Positions 62,604-64,000 of a stretch of DNA of 64,000 nt are shown in pieces. This DNA comes from Bacteroidales bacterium (GTDB taxonomy: Bacteria; Bacteroidota; Bacteroidia; Bacteroidales; UBA3824). Location of the stretch: NCBI GenBank assembly GCA_017544805.1, contig JAFYDK010000013.1, forward strand, positions 1 to 64,000, read 5' to 3'. How positions within the stretch are numbered: position 1 is the first letter of the stretch; each line of letters starts with the position of its first letter. Under the pieces are notes generated by a model that saw only the letters and a program-made list of their open reading frames with translations, made no database searches and had not been told where the DNA came from. A program made the translations under genes and the position numbers.

Positions 62604-63536
62604 TTAATTTTTTTTCTTATTTACATAACGTGGCTCAAAAACACAACGAATTGTATGTCCGAATGAATTTGCGGCCAGAGAATTTATAAATGCAGAATAA
62701 TTCAAAACATCAGTTTCAGTATGAGTTTCTTTTGCAAAACGGAATTCATAATGAGCTTTTTTAATGAAATCGACCCCGTCATCCATCCAATAATATCCTG
62801 CTTTATTAAGCCCTGTATAACCTCCGCCTCCTAATCTATTGCCACTCAATACCGAATGTCCTTTCGATAAATCGCCATCCGCATCCTCAACACCAAATAC
62901 GAAAGTGTCAAAATAGAATGAACCCCATTTTTCATAATCAGATTCTGCATGATATCCACATGTTGGTAAATTTCCGATAGTTTCTGCCTCAATAATATCC
63001 AAAACATCTTCAGTATTCAATAACCGTCCAGGAGTCCCAACACTCTTTGCTATAACATTACCGTCAGTATCATATACGGGTAATTTCATATTTATTTTTT
63101 TTGCTAACGCATGCCCCGAATTCCATGTATACATACGTCCATATTTGGATACATAACTTTCATCATTTTTGTAAGCCCAACATGCGGTGTCTAATTCTAT
63201 ATCAAGATTTTCTATCATAATATAAAAATACCTTTCTGAATTTCTTCTCCGTACTTTCATTGTTGTATAACGCTTAGAAGGATCTTGCGTGTAATAGGCA
63301 GTTCCAAATTCTAAGCCTAAGTCTGACGTATTCATGTGAAATCCTTTTGAAAGTTTATTTCCATTTTTCAAATTAAACTTCCATTCCATACGTTTCCCGT
63401 TAATTGTCAAAATGGAATCTGTTGATTGCTCAATAACCGATTGAGATACAGTTTCAGTCTCTTTTTCGCAAGAGTAAAGCGTGAAAGCGGCAAACATAAC
63501 TATTGCGGCTTTCAAAAGTATAAAATACTTTTTCAT
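62604..63536 (-). CDS. FISUMP-like lipoprotein A1
   Basis: 310 residues and the intact reference for this set. The signal ends TLYS-C (lipid Cys-23), followed by EKETETVSQSVIEQSTDS. The FISUMP pattern is YGRMYTWNSGHALAKKINMK, GTPGRLLNTEDVLDIIEAET and a C-terminal SFGHTIRCVFEPRYV. Its first 53 or so codons and upstream region are shared nearly identically with A2. It opens module 1 and is directly followed by B1. Confidence 0.88.
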   Translation of the reverse strand: MKKYFILLKAAIVMFAAFTLYSCEKETETVSQSVIEQSTDSILTINGKRMEWKFNLKNGNKLSKGFHMNTSDLGLEFGTAYYTQDPSKRYTTMKVRRRNSERYFYIMIENLDIELDTACWAYKNDESYVSKYGRMYTWNSGHALAKKINMKLPVYDTDGNVIAKSVGTPGRLLNTEDVLDIIEAETIGNLPTCGYHAESDYEKWGSFYFDTFVFGVEDADGDLSKGHSVLSGNRLGGGGYTGLNKAGYYWMDDGVDFIKKAHYEFRFAKETHTETDVLNYSAFINSLAANSFGHTIRCVFEPRYVNKKKN

Positions 63537-63621
63537 ATTATTAGTTATTTAATTAAAAATTTCGCTGTAAATATAATATGAAAAAAAATACAAAACAATA
63601 CCCCTTTCGGGTAGTTTTTTT
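63375..63621. repeat. 247-bp direct repeat, copy at the 5' end of A1
   Basis: Partner of 61265-61510; it retains the extra A that keeps the A1 signal peptide in frame. The hairpin TACCC-GAAAG-GGGTA at its upstream end lies just after the folate-enzyme gene and may terminate it. Confidence 0.92.
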
Positions 63622-63647
63622 AGTAAAAATTCAAAGTTTTTTATGGC

Positions 63648-64000
63648 TTAAAAAACAACATCGCTCATTTTTTCGTCGTGGGATTCCATCGGGAGAGCTT
63701 CTAAAAACTGAAACGGAAAACAAATTCCGATTTTTTTTGCGTGAGGAATCTTTTTTAAAAACTTGTCGTAATAGCCTTTCCCCCGTCCTAAACGGTTAAA
63801 ATTCTTGTCAAAAGCCATTCCCGGAATTATTGCAAGGTCTATTTTATAATAATCCTCCTCAAAAAAATCCTCTCCCGATGGCTCTAAAATGTTAAAAGCC
63901 CCTTTCTTTAAAGAATTTTCATCTTCGTAAACTTTTAGAACCATATCTTCTTTCGTAACTTTAGGCAACAAAATCATTTTACCAGAGAGTTTTCCTTTTA
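63648..64000 (-). CDS. 5-formyltetrahydrofolate cyclo-ligase (N-terminus beyond window)
   Basis: The open frame continues past the right edge (KGKLSGKM before the first internal Met), so the N-terminal third is missing. The family signature IPGMAFDKNFNRLGRGKGYY is present, followed by DKFLKKIPHAKKIGICF. The enzyme converts 5-formyl-THF to 5,10-methenyl-THF with ATP. It is upstream of module 1 on the same strand, separated by 111 bases containing a hairpin. Confidence 0.93.
   Translation of the reverse strand, partial: KGKLSGKMILLPKVTKEDMVLKVYEDENSLKKGAFNILEPSGEDFFEEDYYKIDLAIIPGMAFDKNFNRLGRGKGYYDKFLKKIPHAKKIGICFPFQFLEALPMESHDEKMSDVVF

Overview
This window comes from an AT-rich member of the Bacteroidota, most likely a Bacteroidales-type anaerobe. 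Three things point there: many promoters match the Bacteroidota pattern TTTG-N19-21-TAnnTTTG; several gene families are typical of the phylum (GH97, glsA/glsB glycine-lipid synthesis, a fused RibBA, a long LptF/G permease, Big_5 lipoproteins, an uridine-kinase-like nucleoside kinase with a long N-terminal extension); and lipoproteins are abundant. I see no rRNA, tRNA, CRISPR array, phage or complete insertion sequence.

Layout. 1-8.5 kb: a tightly overlapped plus-strand operon for peptidoglycan turnover and envelope work (SpoIID-like protein, AmpG-like permease, 1483-residue AsmA-like protein, Mur/Mpl-type ligase), closed by a strong bidirectional terminator. 8.5-18.1 kb: a lipoprotein, NAD(P)H-hydrate repair enzyme, C1 peptidase, a coiled-coil lipoprotein, rsmI, a DUF6973-like exported protein, two rhomboid proteases, mutL and a small protein next to it. 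18.1-19.3 kb: a lipoprotein, the broken remains of a trypsin-like lipoprotein, and a 135-bp branched palindromic element. 19.3-31.8 kb: housekeeping genes (pgeF, a futalosine-hydrolase-like gene, folE, accA, dnaB, hom, aroB) mixed with small membrane proteins and a leucine-rich-repeat protein. 31.8-38.4 kb: a chemosensory-adaptation operon (CheR, a decayed CheR copy, stand-alone CheB, membrane GAF protein) running into ispD, tdk and yidD, then a convergent chemoreceptor gene. 38.5-51.9 kb: Lrp regulator, MetE-like protein, Big_5 lipoprotein, GH97, nucleoside kinase, two glycosyltransferases, ribBA. 51.9-56.9 kb: glsA-glsB-lptF/G-ribBA in one direction, then leuB.

The most unusual region is 56.95-63.6 kb. 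It holds three tandem copies of a two-gene module: a FISUMP-like lipoprotein (A) followed directly by a secreted beta-propeller-like protein (B). Module 3 is flanked by perfect 43-bp direct repeats that are the leuB promoter. The 5' ends of modules 1 and 2 share a 246/247-bp near-identical direct repeat carrying hairpin, promoter region, start codon and signal peptide. Two of the six genes are each broken by a single-base frameshift (an A10 tract in B3; a lost A in the A2 signal peptide) but otherwise stay open. This looks like an expanding or contracting, possibly on/off-switching set of surface proteins beside leuB. Its function is not known from the sequence.

The window ends inside a 5-formyltetrahydrofolate cyclo-ligase gene and begins inside an unidentified gene.
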